Source of the DNA: JANPPS01 sp965246835
GTDB lineage: Bacteria; Pseudomonadota; Alphaproteobacteria; Acetobacterales; Acetobacteraceae
NCBI GenBank assembly: GCA_965246835.1
Contig: CBDFFQ010000001.1
Location: 1,550,001-1,614,000 of the forward strand
Direction: 5' to 3'
DNA: 64,000 nucleotides
Shown piece by piece: positions 1 to 14,223 of the stretch. The notes under the pieces were generated by a model, which made no database searches, was not told the origin of the DNA, and saw only the letters and a list, made by a program, of their open reading frames with translations. The stretch's first letter is position 1. Each line of letters begins with the position of its first letter. Both the position numbers and the translations under genes were made by a program.

Positions 1-1
1 C

Positions 2-82
2 AACCCCACCACCACCAGCGAGATCGAGAACAAGGTGCTGGCCCGCGCCCGGGAACTGCGGTCCCAATCTACCGGAACCTAG
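2..82 (+). CDS. C-terminal end of a DUF3576-like protein (partial)
   Basis: The last 26 codons of a reading frame enter from the left edge and stop with TAG at 80-82, ten bases before leuS. The readable tail ends in RARELRSQSTGT. A DUF3576 lipoprotein gene commonly sits just upstream of leuS in alphaproteobacteria, so that is the most likely identity, but the family assignment rests mainly on synteny. The close spacing suggests cotranscription with leuS. Confidence 0.45.
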   Translation, partial: NPTTTSEIENKVLARARELRSQSTGT

Positions 83-92
83 GCGGGTCCCG

Positions 93-2683
<2,591 letters not shown>

Positions 2684-2687
<4 letters not shown>

Positions 2688-3208
2688 TTCCCCGCCGGGC
2701 CTTGCTCGCGGCGCTGGGCATCCCCGTGCTGTCCGGCTGCGGCTTTCGTCCGCTGTATATGCAGGACCCCTCCGGCACCGTCGGCGGCACCACGGCCGAG
2801 ATGGCCCGCATCTACGTGCCCGTCATGCCCGAACGCTCCGGCCAGTTGCTGCGCCAGGCGCTGCAGCAGCGGTTCGAGGGCGCCGGGTCTGCGCAGGCCA
2901 AGCAGTATGAGCTGGTCGCCACCTTCCAGATCGGCGCCGAGGGCATCGCCATCCAGCGCGACTCATCCACGTCGCGGATCCGGCTGGATGGCCGCTCCAC
3001 CTGGCTGCTGCGCACCTTCGCACCGGGCCAGCCTGTCGTGACGCAGGGCAATGCCCGGGTGGTCGACGGCTACAACATCGTCAATCAGCAATTCTTCGCG
3101 GCCGAACTGGAGAACGACGTGGTGGTGCGCCGCATGGCCACGTCCCTCGCCGACCAGATCACCATCCAGCTCGCCGCCTATTTCCGTCAGCAGGCCTCTC
3201 CTCCTTGA
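2684..3208 (+). CDS. lptE: LPS-assembly lipoprotein LptE
   Basis: Outer-membrane lipoprotein that plugs the LptD translocon and helps deliver lipopolysaccharide to the cell surface. The N-terminus has a short hydrophobic stretch and the lipobox LSGC, with the acylated cysteine at residue 19, followed by GFRPLY, typical of alphaproteobacterial LptE. Length is 174 aa. The start overlaps the leuS stop by four bases and the stop overlaps the holA start. The position between leuS and holA is the usual one and supports the call, because LptE sequences diverge strongly. Confidence 0.9.
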
Positions 3209-4221
3209 AGATCGACGCCAGGGGCATCGAGGCGTTCCTCCGCAACCCCGGCCCGGCCCGCGTGGTGCTGCTCCATGGCGATGACGAGGGCATGGTCCGG
3301 CACCGCGCCGACGCCCTGACCCTGGCCGTCATCGGGCAACGCGACGACCCGTTCCGCGTCGCCTGGCTCACCCGTGACGACCATGACCGGTTGCCGGAAG
3401 AAGCGACCGCCATCGCCATGATGCCCGGCCGCCGCGTGGTGCGCGTGCGGGAGGCGAACGAGGCCCTGGGCGCCGCCGTGCAGGCCGTGCTGGACGGCGC
3501 CGGGGACAGCCTGGTGGTGCTGGAGGCCGGCGCCCTCCCCGCCCGCTCCAAGCTGCGTGCGCAGGTCGAGGGCGCCGCCCATGCCGCCAGCATCGCCTGC
3601 TACCCGGAGGAGGCCGCGGCGCTGCGCACCGTGGTCCAGCAAACCCTGCGCGACGCCGGGATCGCGATCGACCCCGATGCGCTCACCTGGCTGCTGGACC
3701 ACCTCGGCGCCGACCGCTCGGCCACGCGCAATGAGCTGGAGAAGCTGGTGCTGTATGCCGGGCCAGCCGGCCGGGTCGCGCTCGACGACGCGCAGGCCTG
3801 CGTCGGGGACCACTCCCTGCTATCCTTGGACGACGCGCTGTTCGCCGCCACGTCCGGGGACGCCGCGGCCGCCGACCGCTCGCTGGAGCGCGCCATGCAG
3901 GAGGGCGCGGCCGGCGTGCAAATCTGCCGCGTCCTGCTCGGCCACCTCACCCGGCTGCACGCGGCCCGCGCCGCGATGGACGGCGGCGCCTCCGCGGAAG
4001 ACGCGATTCGCGGGCTGCGCCCCCCCGTCTTCTTCAAGCGCGCACCCGCCTTTGCCGCCACGCTCCGGCTCTGGCCCATATCCCGCCTCTTGGCGGCGCT
4101 GGACGCGGTGCGGCGGACGGAGATCGCTTGTAAGCAGACCGGGGCTGCCGAGCATCTGTTGGTCAGCCGCCTTTTACTGGGAATCGCCCATCAAGCCGGA
4201 CATTTCCGCCGGCGAGGTTAG
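3205..4221 (+). CDS. holA: DNA polymerase III subunit delta
   Basis: Clamp-loader delta subunit, which opens the beta sliding clamp. The 338-aa protein has the usual family layout: an N-terminal module (RNPGPARVVLLHGDDEGMV near residues 13-31), a middle helical region and a C-terminal collar domain ending AAEHLLVSRLLLGIAHQAG. The start is TTG at 3205, inside the TTGA that also holds the lptE stop. No downstream parB is present, although parB often follows holA in alphaproteobacteria; a diguanylate cyclase gene comes next after 166 bases. Confidence 0.93.
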   Translation: MKIDARGIEAFLRNPGPARVVLLHGDDEGMVRHRADALTLAVIGQRDDPFRVAWLTRDDHDRLPEEATAIAMMPGRRVVRVREANEALGAAVQAVLDGAGDSLVVLEAGALPARSKLRAQVEGAAHAASIACYPEEAAALRTVVQQTLRDAGIAIDPDALTWLLDHLGADRSATRNELEKLVLYAGPAGRVALDDAQACVGDHSLLSLDDALFAATSGDAAAADRSLERAMQEGAAGVQICRVLLGHLTRLHAARAAMDGGASAEDAIRGLRPPVFFKRAPAFAATLRLWPISRLLAALDAVRRTEIACKQTGAAEHLLVSRLLLGIAHQAGHFRRRG

Positions 4222-4387
4222 TCCACGACCGGACAAATGAGTGCGCGGTCCCGTATAATTCGGTCCGATAATTACCACCTGTCCCCCATTTAATCTGCAC
4301 TGAACAGGCACCCGGCAGCAGAGCCTCAACTTTCCGTTAACCTTTTTTTGCGATGGTCCTCCTCAGTTTTCCGGTCAGGAGGGTCGC

Positions 4388-6316
4388 TTGGGCCTGCAAC
4401 GAAAAATTCGAACCCCGTCCCCGCTCGTCTTCATGACCGTGGTGTGCGCCTTGATCTTGGGCGGCTACGCGTGGGGGGCGTGGAATGCCCGCAACACCGC
4501 CATCCAGGTCGCCAGGAACGAGACGGCCAACCTGGCCCAGTCGCTCGCCGAACATGCCCAGAACCTGTTCAAAAGTGCCGATAACGGCCTGCTGTTCCTC
4601 GTGGAGCGTCTGGAAACAGAAGGCTCTGCCCCCGCGGCGGTCCGCCGCCTCGACCGCTTCCTGTCGGCACGTCTTGCCGCCCGCTCAGGTGTCCACGCCA
4701 TCGCCGTGTTCGACAAGGCTGGACGCCTCGCGGCGTCTGCCCGGACGGCAGGGGGCTCCCAGCTGACCGATGCCGGCCTGCTGGACATCCATCGTGCCGA
4801 CCCGAGCCGGGATCTTCGCTTCGGCCCGTTGGTGCACGATGCCGTCACGGGTGTCTGGAGCAAAATCCTGTCCCGCCGCTTCGACGACGATCACGGGGGC
4901 TTCGCCGGCATCGTCACGACCCAGATCGATCTCGGCGCCGTGCGCGACTATTATCGGCTGTTCGACGTGGGATCGCAGGGCGCGATCGGCCTGCTGACGG
5001 ATGGCGGAGACATTCTGGCGCGGTTCCCGGGAAGTGAGAAGCCGGGCCGGAACATCGCCGGGGATCCCTATTTCCAAACCTATCTGCGCAACGGCCCCGT
5101 CATCAGCCTGCAGGTGATTTCGTCCGTCGATAGTATCACCCGGCAGATCAGCGTCCATCGAACGGAAAACTACCCGGTCGCGGTCTTCGTCGGCCGCGCC
5201 CAAGCGGAGATCCTGCAGCAATGGTGGAAGGATACGCTCCGCGAGCTGGTCGCCGTGCTGGTGGTCTTGGCCGGCGTTTGCCTCTTGGGATTGCGCCTCG
5301 TCTGGCACGCCCGGCAGGCGCGCCGCGCCGAAATCACCCTCCAGCATAGCGAGTCCCAGTATCGCTTGCTCGCCGACAACAGCACGGACGTCGTCATCAA
5401 GTTGTCCGCCGATCTCCAACGCCTGTTCGTCTCACCCTCCAGCATCGAATTGCTGGGCTACACGCCGGAGCAGATGCTGCAATCGTCCGGCAAGCGGGAT
5501 GTCCATCCCGACGACTGGAACCGGGTCAGTGGCTTGCTCAAGGGTTTGCAGGAAGATGGCGGTACCGTTTCTTTCACCTATCGGTTCCGCCACCAGAGTG
5601 GCGAGTTCATTTGGCTGGACGGCAACTCTCGCTGGGTTGAGGGGGAACGCGCCTTCATCATGACGCTGCGCAACGTCTCGGCCCGTGTCGCGGCCGAACA
5701 GGCGCTGCATGAGGCCAACAACCGGCTGCAACGGCTGGTGATGCTCGACGGATTGACCGGCATCGCCAACCGCCGCTGCTTCGATCAGCTCCTGGACCGG
5801 GAGTTCCGGCGCGGACTGCGGACCGGCTTGCCGTTGGCCCTGCTGATGATCGATGCGGACCGCTTCAAAGTTTTCAACGACACCTACGGCCACCAGGCCG
5901 GCGATGACTGCCTGTGCGCGATCGCGGCCACGCTGGGCCCCCTCATGCGCCGCCCGGCCGACCTCGTGGCCCGCTATGGCGGCGAAGAGTTCGTCGTGAT
6001 GCTGCCCGAGACCGACCAGGCCGGCGCGATGGAACTGGCCGAGCACATCCGAAGCGAGATCCGGCGCCTGGCCATCCCGCATAGCGGCACCGGGTCAGCG
6101 ATCGTCACAGTCAGCATCGGCGTCGCCTCCGCCGTCCCCGGACAGCAAGCCGCCGACTCGGCCGCCCTGCTTGCCGAAGCCGACCAGGCGCTCTACGTCG
6201 CCAAGGCCGAAGGACGGGACCGGGTGCAGGCAGCCAAATGGGGGCGGGCGGCCCTGCTGGAGGCGCCTTCGCCCGAAATCCCTCCGCTGGAGACCCAGTC
6301 GACACCCTCACCCTGA
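4388..6316 (+). CDS. Membrane PAS-GGDEF diguanylate cyclase
   Basis: Predicted inner-membrane enzyme making cyclic di-GMP from GTP. The layout is a first membrane segment near residues 14-32, a periplasmic Cache-like sensor of about 240 residues, a second membrane segment near 284-305, a PAS domain from about 324 to 440, and a GGDEF domain. The catalytic motif is GGEEF at about 531-535. A product-inhibition site RPAD lies five residues before it, so feedback control is expected. The TTG start follows a strong AGGAGG at 4376-4381; the next in-frame ATG at 4434 has no such site. No EAL domain is present. The signal it senses is unknown. Confidence 0.92.
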   Translation: MGLQRKIRTPSPLVFMTVVCALILGGYAWGAWNARNTAIQVARNETANLAQSLAEHAQNLFKSADNGLLFLVERLETEGSAPAAVRRLDRFLSARLAARSGVHAIAVFDKAGRLAASARTAGGSQLTDAGLLDIHRADPSRDLRFGPLVHDAVTGVWSKILSRRFDDDHGGFAGIVTTQIDLGAVRDYYRLFDVGSQGAIGLLTDGGDILARFPGSEKPGRNIAGDPYFQTYLRNGPVISLQVISSVDSITRQISVHRTENYPVAVFVGRAQAEILQQWWKDTLRELVAVLVVLAGVCLLGLRLVWHARQARRAEITLQHSESQYRLLADNSTDVVIKLSADLQRLFVSPSSIELLGYTPEQMLQSSGKRDVHPDDWNRVSGLLKGLQEDGGTVSFTYRFRHQSGEFIWLDGNSRWVEGERAFIMTLRNVSARVAAEQALHEANNRLQRLVMLDGLTGIANRRCFDQLLDREFRRGLRTGLPLALLMIDADRFKVFNDTYGHQAGDDCLCAIAATLGPLMRRPADLVARYGGEEFVVMLPETDQAGAMELAEHIRSEIRRLAIPHSGTGSAIVTVSIGVASAVPGQQAADSAALLAEADQALYVAKAEGRDRVQAAKWGRAALLEAPSPEIPPLETQSTPSP

Positions 6317-6358
6317 GCCAGTAAGCCAACACCCTCCATCCAGGGCTGCCGGCACACC

Positions 6359-7150
6359 ATGGGAGCACACGACCTCCGTCACGCCGGCCTGGCGGTCTGG
6401 CTGATGATCGCCACGCTGCCGATCCAGCCGGCCCACGCGCAGGACACGCCGCTCCCACCCCAGGCCAGCCCGGGACCCCAGGCCAGCCCGCGCGCCTTGC
6501 AGGCGTGGGCGGTGGCGCAGGCCGGCCTGTGCACCGCCGCCATCGCCGCCGCCGAACGCCGCCACGGCCTGCCGCCCGGATTGCTGCTGGCGATCGCCAA
6601 GGTCGAAAGCGGCCGGCCCCTGCCACCCCGGGGCGCCCTGGCGCCCTGGCCCTGGACAACCGATGCGGAAGGCACCGGCGCCTTCTACAGCAGCGCGGCC
6701 GAGGCCATCGAGGGCGCACGCACGGCGCTGGCGAAGTCCCGCAACCTCGATGTCGGCTGCCTGCAAATCAGCCTGCTGCACCACCCCACCGCCTTCGCCA
6801 CACTGACCGACGCGTTCGACCCGGCCCGCAACGCCGACTACGCCGCCCGCTTCCTCCGCCGGCTCCAGACCGGGCCGGCCGCAGGCGATTGGCTGACGGC
6901 CTCGGGCCTCTACCACTCGCAAACCGCCTGGCGCGCCGCCGACTACCGCGCGCGGGTGGAGGCGGTGATGGCCGGCCGCGCCCTGCCCGCCGCCGGGCCG
7001 GCGCCGCTGTTCAGCCGGGCAGAGCAACGTGGACCGATCCGGTTCGAGGTCACGCGGGACGGCGTCCGCATCGTCCGCCTCAGCCCCGCCCCCGGCAGCA
7101 GCGCCCTCGCGTGTCAACTCACGCCCGATGGTGGCGTGGCCTGCCGATAA
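6359..7150 (+). CDS. Lytic transglycosylase-like SLT protein
   Basis: Exported 263-aa protein with a signal peptide ending at about AHA (25-27). The SLT-like fold is seen in LPPGLLLAIAKVESG, with the probable catalytic Glu83-Ser84 pair, and later in VGCLQISLLHHPTAF and NADYAARFLRRL. Enzymes of this family cleave peptidoglycan and leave 1,6-anhydro ends. The protein is shorter than housekeeping Slt and resembles specialised transglycosylases, but no secretion or conjugation genes are nearby. A proline-rich spacer follows the signal peptide. The downstream helicase gene is on the same strand 76 bases away. Confidence 0.8.
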   Translation: MGAHDLRHAGLAVWLMIATLPIQPAHAQDTPLPPQASPGPQASPRALQAWAVAQAGLCTAAIAAAERRHGLPPGLLLAIAKVESGRPLPPRGALAPWPWTTDAEGTGAFYSSAAEAIEGARTALAKSRNLDVGCLQISLLHHPTAFATLTDAFDPARNADYAARFLRRLQTGPAAGDWLTASGLYHSQTAWRAADYRARVEAVMAGRALPAAGPAPLFSRAEQRGPIRFEVTRDGVRIVRLSPAPGSSALACQLTPDGGVACR

Positions 7151-7226
7151 AGAACCGGCCTATGGTTTCGCCCGGCGCGTGGCTGCTGTAAGGGATGCGG
7201 TCCCCGTCCAAGGCCGCCCGATTCCG

Positions 7227-10490
<3,264 letters not shown>

Positions 10491-10494
10491 AACG

Positions 10495-10555
10495 CCGTCA
10501 TTGCGAGCGCAGCGAAGCAATCCAGGGGCCACAAGCGGGTCCGCCGCCCCTGGAA
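10495..10555. repeat. REP-like intergenic inverted repeat, family A
   Basis: Begins CCGTCATTGCGAGCGCAGCG and contains an inner 8-bp inverted repeat (10522-10529 with 10546-10553). It lies between the 3' ends of the helicase gene and the convergent small gene, where it may act as a bidirectional terminator. Related copies are at 16347-16432 and 58243-58272. Confidence 0.75.
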
Positions 10556-10567
10556 TGAGCGACCGAC

Positions 10568-10858
10568 CTACCCCTTCGCCGTGCTCGCCCCGTAGGCCCG
10601 CAGCCCGCGCGCGACCCCGCCCTGCCCGCCCGACCCGAGCCCTGCCACCTGCTGCTGGTCCAGCAACATCGATTTCAGCTCCGAAAGCGCCTTCGCCGCC
10701 CCGGACGGCAGCTCGCTCTGGCCGCCGGCCGGCGCCGGCTTGGCGCGGGGACGGTCCGCGGCCTGGGTGGCGGTGGTACCCGGGGCATCCTGGCCCCGCA
10801 GGCTCTTGATGACGCTGGTGGCGGCCGACACTCCGGCTCCGATGGCGGCGAGATACAT
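10568..10858 (-). CDS. Small alanine/glycine-rich protein, unknown function
   Basis: A 96-aa protein with a GAGGAA ribosome site a few bases before its ATG. The N-terminal MYLAAIGAGVSAATSVIKSL is hydrophobic and could be a membrane anchor or amphipathic helix. A low-complexity middle part rich in Pro, Ala and Gly follows, then a helix around ALSELKSMLLDQQQ and a Gly-rich tail. I do not recognise a family. It is convergent with the helicase gene and divergent from the HNH gene. Coding status rests on the ribosome site and on an amino-acid pattern that looks like a real protein. Confidence 0.55.
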   Translation of the reverse strand: MYLAAIGAGVSAATSVIKSLRGQDAPGTTATQAADRPRAKPAPAGGQSELPSGAAKALSELKSMLLDQQQVAGLGSGGQGGVARGLRAYGASTAKG

Positions 10859-10963
10859 GGTGGTTCCTCGTGCAAGTGATGGACAGCATCTCCATCGCAA
10901 GCGCCGGGCCAGAAGTGAGCCCCGGTTTTGCTGGCCTGGCACGGCGCGCACCCCCGGCAGTTT

Positions 10964-10990
10964 ATGCCGGACGGCAGAAAACTCCGGCAT
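10964..10990. promoter_or_regulatory. 8-bp inverted repeat upstream of HNH gene
   Basis: ATGCCGGA at 10964-10971 pairs perfectly with TCCGGCAT at 10983-10990 across an 11-base loop. It lies in the 231-base gap between two divergent genes. It could be an operator or a short RNA hairpin; nothing else recognisable was seen in the gap. Confidence 0.3.
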
Positions 10991-11089
10991 CTCATGACCC
11001 CGACCATCACTGACAGCCCAACGCACTGGTCCACACCCACCTTTTGCCAAATTGATGCGTCTCCGGCGCAGGCCGGTTATAGACCACGA

Positions 11090-12028
11090 ATGAGCGAGTC
11101 GCCTGACCGTCCCATCTTCAAACTACGCCGGTTGCCCGAAAAGACTGATGAAGCGTTGCTCAACGAACTCCGGCGAGTTGCAGCACTCATCCCCGAGCAG
11201 GCGGTGACGGTGGCTGTGTTTAAGGAGCACGGTAACGTAGAGCGAAAGATATACAGTAAACGGTTTGGTGGCTGGTTTGAGGCTTTGAAGGCCGCCGGAC
11301 TTGAACACCGGACAAGCAACGTGATTCTTACGCGAGGAGCGCACCCCACGCGCGAGATGTCCGACGAGGACGTTCTCGCCCAGCTTCGAGGCTTGGCAGA
11401 CCGTCTCGGCGTGGAGCAACTGACAACGGCGATGATCAATGAACACCTGCCGATCAGCGCCGCAACTCTCCGTAAGCGTTGGGGGACATCTCAGGCGGCG
11501 TTCAAGGCCGCTGGCTTAGACCGCAGCCGTCTCTGGCGAAGATACTCAGCCGAGGATTGTCACACGAATATGCTGGCCGTCTGGACGCACTACGGCCGGC
11601 CCCCGAAACACTCGGAAATGGCTCTGCCCCCGTCTGAGGTGGGCGGAAAAGCATACATGACCCGCTTCGGCACATGGAACAAAGCATTGGCTGCGTTCGT
11701 GGAGAGGATGAATGCTGAGCTGGCTCCTACCCCCGCACCCATGGAAACATCAGGTGAAACTCGATCCGCCGGTGAGCGGCCGGCGCAACGGCCGGTGCGA
11801 ACCGATGAAGACGTTCGAAATATTCCTTTAGGGCTCCGGTTCCGAGTTCTGCATCGGGACCGTTTCAAATGCATCCTCTGCGGCGACCACCCCGCTCGAA
11901 ATCCTGAATGTCGCCTTCACGTGGATCATCTCATGCCGTGGTCAAAAGGCGGGAAGACGCACGAGGACAACCTTCGAACACTGTGCGCAGACTGCAACTT
12001 AGGCCGCGGTAATCGTTTCTGGGATTGA
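11090..12028 (+). CDS. HNH endonuclease with homing-endonuclease-type repeats
   Basis: Protein of 312 aa. The first 230 residues hold about three copies of a helical repeat of the homing-endonuclease-associated type, each ending in a pattern like W..ALKAAGL, for example FGGWFEALKAAGLEHR and TSQAAFKAAGLDRSR. The C-terminus is an HNH nuclease: CILCGDHP, LHVDHLMPWSKGGKTHEDN and LCADCNLGRGN give the two CxxC zinc pairs and the catalytic His. Base composition is far from the surroundings: only 27 of the 60 bases at 11221-11280 are G or C. This points to recent transfer. It is a lone gene, with no intron or methylase seen beside it. Confidence 0.85.
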   Translation: MSESPDRPIFKLRRLPEKTDEALLNELRRVAALIPEQAVTVAVFKEHGNVERKIYSKRFGGWFEALKAAGLEHRTSNVILTRGAHPTREMSDEDVLAQLRGLADRLGVEQLTTAMINEHLPISAATLRKRWGTSQAAFKAAGLDRSRLWRRYSAEDCHTNMLAVWTHYGRPPKHSEMALPPSEVGGKAYMTRFGTWNKALAAFVERMNAELAPTPAPMETSGETRSAGERPAQRPVRTDEDVRNIPLGLRFRVLHRDRFKCILCGDHPARNPECRLHVDHLMPWSKGGKTHEDNLRTLCADCNLGRGNRFWD

Positions 12029-12125
12029 CAATCCAAGATGATGCAAATGGCTTCCGCCCAATTCGGATTTAAACCAAAGCGGCCCCCACCTGGCTAATTA
12101 CAACCGCTACATGGTGCCGGCAAAG

Positions 12126-12716
12126 TCAGTCCGCCAGCGCCCGCGTCATCGCCTGCGCCAGATTGCCGAGCTTCGCCTCCATCTGCCCCGGCGCCTCGCA
12201 GGCATACCGGATCGTCCGCTCGATCTCCTCATACTCGCGGATCATCAGCGCCCGGCGCTGCACCACCTCCACCCGCTCCGCCTCCGGGGCACCGGGCGAA
12301 AGCCCGCGCAGTTCGGCCGTGACGCGGGACGTGCCTTCGGTCAGTAGGCGCTGACGCCGGGCAATGCCGCGCAGCCGGTCGATGAGCTGGGTCCTCCGCA
12401 CGTTGGTTTCGTCCACCAGCCCGGCGAACAGCCGCGCCAGCACCGCCGGCCGCTCGGGCTTCGGCAGCCCCGCGGCAAACCGCTCGATCGCGGCGGCGCC
12501 CTCGGCGGCGGGAACGCTGCGCGGCGCCACGTCCCGCACCACGGCCACGAGGCGGGGGTCCGACCGCCAATCCCCCTCGGCTTCATGCCCGCCCCACAGC
12601 GTGCCGGCGGTGAGCGTCGGCACCAGGCGCTGCACACAGGGCCAGTCCGGGTCCGCGACGGGGCCGGCGGCGGCCAGTAGGCAGCAAGCTGCCAGCATCG
12701 CGAGCCGCTTGATCAC
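12126..12716 (-). CDS. Exported protein at the end of the Lut/PQQ-type ABC operon
   Basis: A 196-aa protein with a signal peptide (MIKRLAMLAACCLLAAAG). The rest is helical and charged, with conserved-looking WPCVQRLVPTLTAGTLWGG and a long Arg/Glu-rich helix region (VRRTQLIDRLRGIARRQR). Its start overlaps the permease stop by four bases, so it is the last gene of the six-gene minus-strand unit. Lanthanide-uptake clusters of methylotrophs also carry small exported proteins next to the ABC genes (for example LutG), and this may be the counterpart. No catalytic motif is visible; a periplasmic accessory role is inferred from position only. Confidence 0.7.
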   Translation of the reverse strand: MIKRLAMLAACCLLAAAGPVADPDWPCVQRLVPTLTAGTLWGGHEAEGDWRSDPRLVAVVRDVAPRSVPAAEGAAAIERFAAGLPKPERPAVLARLFAGLVDETNVRRTQLIDRLRGIARRQRLLTEGTSRVTAELRGLSPGAPEAERVEVVQRRALMIREYEEIERTIRYACEAPGQMEAKLGNLAQAMTRALAD

Positions 12717-13513
12717 TCCGCCCCTCCCCGCCGCGCCAGCGTGCCGCGCCCCGGGTCATACCCCCACACCGCTGCCGCCATGAACGCCAACGTGCAAACC
12801 AGCACCACGAAAGCCGCCCCCCACCCAACCCGGCCATACAGCGCAAACCGGATCAATTCGGTCGCGGACGTGAACGGATTGATCTGGCACACCCACCACA
12901 ACGTCAGGCTGCTCTCCTTCACCCGCCACAACGGATAGAGCGCGGACGACGCGAAAAACATCGGGAAAATGACAAAGTTCATGACCCCGGCAAAGTTCTC
13001 CAGCTGCTTGATCAACGACGACAGCAGCAGCCCCAGGGCCCCCAGCATCAACCCCGCCAAAACCAGCGCCGGCAACACGGAAAAATACCCGAACCACGGC
13101 GGCTCGATCTCCCAGAACCACGCGATCGCCAGGAACAAATAACACTGCACCACCGCCACCGCGACGCCCGCCAGCAGCTTGGACAGCAGCAGGAACCAGC
13201 GCGGGAACGGGCTCACCATCAGCGTCTTCATGCTGCCCATCTCGCGATCATAGACCATCGACAGGCTGCTCTGCATGCCGTTGAACAGCGCGATCATCGC
13301 CAGCAGCCCCGGCGCGATATAGACCTCGTAGGGGATATACGTCTCATACGGCGGGATGATCGACACCCCCAGCACGAACCGGAACCCGGCGGCGAAGATC
13401 GCGAGCCACACGAGCGGTCGCACCAGCGCCGACACGAACCGCCCCCGCTGATGCACCCAGCGCAGCCCCTCCCGCCGCACGATCCCGCCCAGGCATCGGG
13501 CGTACCCGGTCAT
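12713..13513 (-). CDS. ABC-2-type permease, PQQ-alcohol dehydrogenase/Lut-associated
   Basis: Integral membrane protein of 266 aa with about six hydrophobic segments in the ABC-2 layout. Conserved patches include NGMQSSLSMVYDREMGSMKT and MVSPFPRWFLLLSKLLAGV in the cytoplasmic loop typical of this family. It matches the permease class linked to PQQ-dependent alcohol oxidation (PedC-type) and to LutF of methylotrophs. It overlaps the ATPase gene upstream and the exported-protein gene downstream by four bases each. ABC-2 permeases are often exporters, yet the Ped and Lut systems are genetically required for lanthanide use, so direction of transport here remains uncertain. Confidence 0.85.
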   Translation of the reverse strand: MTGYARCLGGIVRREGLRWVHQRGRFVSALVRPLVWLAIFAAGFRFVLGVSIIPPYETYIPYEVYIAPGLLAMIALFNGMQSSLSMVYDREMGSMKTLMVSPFPRWFLLLSKLLAGVAVAVVQCYLFLAIAWFWEIEPPWFGYFSVLPALVLAGLMLGALGLLLSSLIKQLENFAGVMNFVIFPMFFASSALYPLWRVKESSLTLWWVCQINPFTSATELIRFALYGRVGWGAAFVVLVCTLAFMAAAVWGYDPGRGTLARRGGAE

Positions 13514-14223
13514 GCCGCCCGCTTCGTCAGCCGGTCGAATGCCTGCTTCACCCCGCCCGCAAACCCGGCCACGGGGCCCTGCGCCAGCACCCGGCCGCGA
13601 TGCAGCACGATCGCGTCGGCCTCAGCTTCGGCCTCGTCGATCAGATGCGTCGCCCACAGCACCGCCAGGCCGCGCTCCCGCACCAGCCGCCACACATGCG
13701 CCAGCAGGAACGCCCGGCTCTCCATATCCAGCCCCGCCGTGGGCTCATCCAGCAGCAGCAGGGCCGGCTCATGCAGCAACGCCCGCGCCAGCTCCACCCG
13801 GCGCCGCTGCCCACCGGACAGGCTCCGCACCCGCTCCCCCGCCCGCTCCGACAATCCCACTCGCGCCAGCTCGTCCCGGATGCGCGGCGCCGCCACCGCC
13901 CCCGGGAGCCCATGCAGGTCGGCGTGGTAGCGAAGGTTCTGCTGCACGGTGAGGTCGAGGTCGAGCGTCGGCTGCTGGAACACCACCCCCATCCGCGCCA
14001 GCGCGGCGCCGGGGTCATCGAGGAACGGCGCCCCGAACACCGCGATTCGCCCAGCCTGCGCGTGATACAGCCGGGTGATCAGCGCGAACAACGTGGTCTT
14101 CCCGGCGCCGTTCTGCCCCAGCAGCACGGTAAAGCTGCCCGGCGCCAACGCGAACGTCACCCCGTCCAGCACCGTCCGCGCGCCGAACCGATGGCTCACC
14201 CCCTCGACCGCCAAGGCCGGCAT
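13510..14223 (-). CDS. ABC transporter ATPase, PQQ-alcohol dehydrogenase/Lut-associated
   Basis: Nucleotide-binding subunit of 237 aa. Walker A is GQNGAGKT at residues 36-43, the Q-loop is in VVFQQPTLDLDLTVQQNLRY, the signature is LSGGQRRRVELARAL, Walker B is LLLLDEPTAGLD, and the switch His is in WATHLIDEAEA. It pairs with the ABC-2 permease encoded directly downstream. Its ATG overlaps the stop of the beta-propeller gene (ATGA). Homologues in this gene order belong to the PedB/LutE-type ATPases. The C-terminus ends in a short basic tail (FDRLTKRAA). Confidence 0.9.
   Translation of the reverse strand: MPALAVEGVSHRFGARTVLDGVTFALAPGSFTVLLGQNGAGKTTLFALITRLYHAQAGRIAVFGAPFLDDPGAALARMGVVFQQPTLDLDLTVQQNLRYHADLHGLPGAVAAPRIRDELARVGLSERAGERVRSLSGGQRRRVELARALLHEPALLLLDEPTAGLDMESRAFLLAHVWRLVRERGLAVLWATHLIDEAEAEADAIVLHRGRVLAQGPVAGFAGGVKQAFDRLTKRAA

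Noticed and set aside
4254..4259. Perfect TATAAT upstream of the diguanylate cyclase gene
   Set aside because: No acceptable -35 element lies at 16-18 bases (the position reads GGACAA), so it was not listed as a promoter.
4337..4352. T-run after holA as a possible terminator
   Set aside because: No GC-rich stem precedes the T-run, so it does not qualify as an intrinsic terminator.
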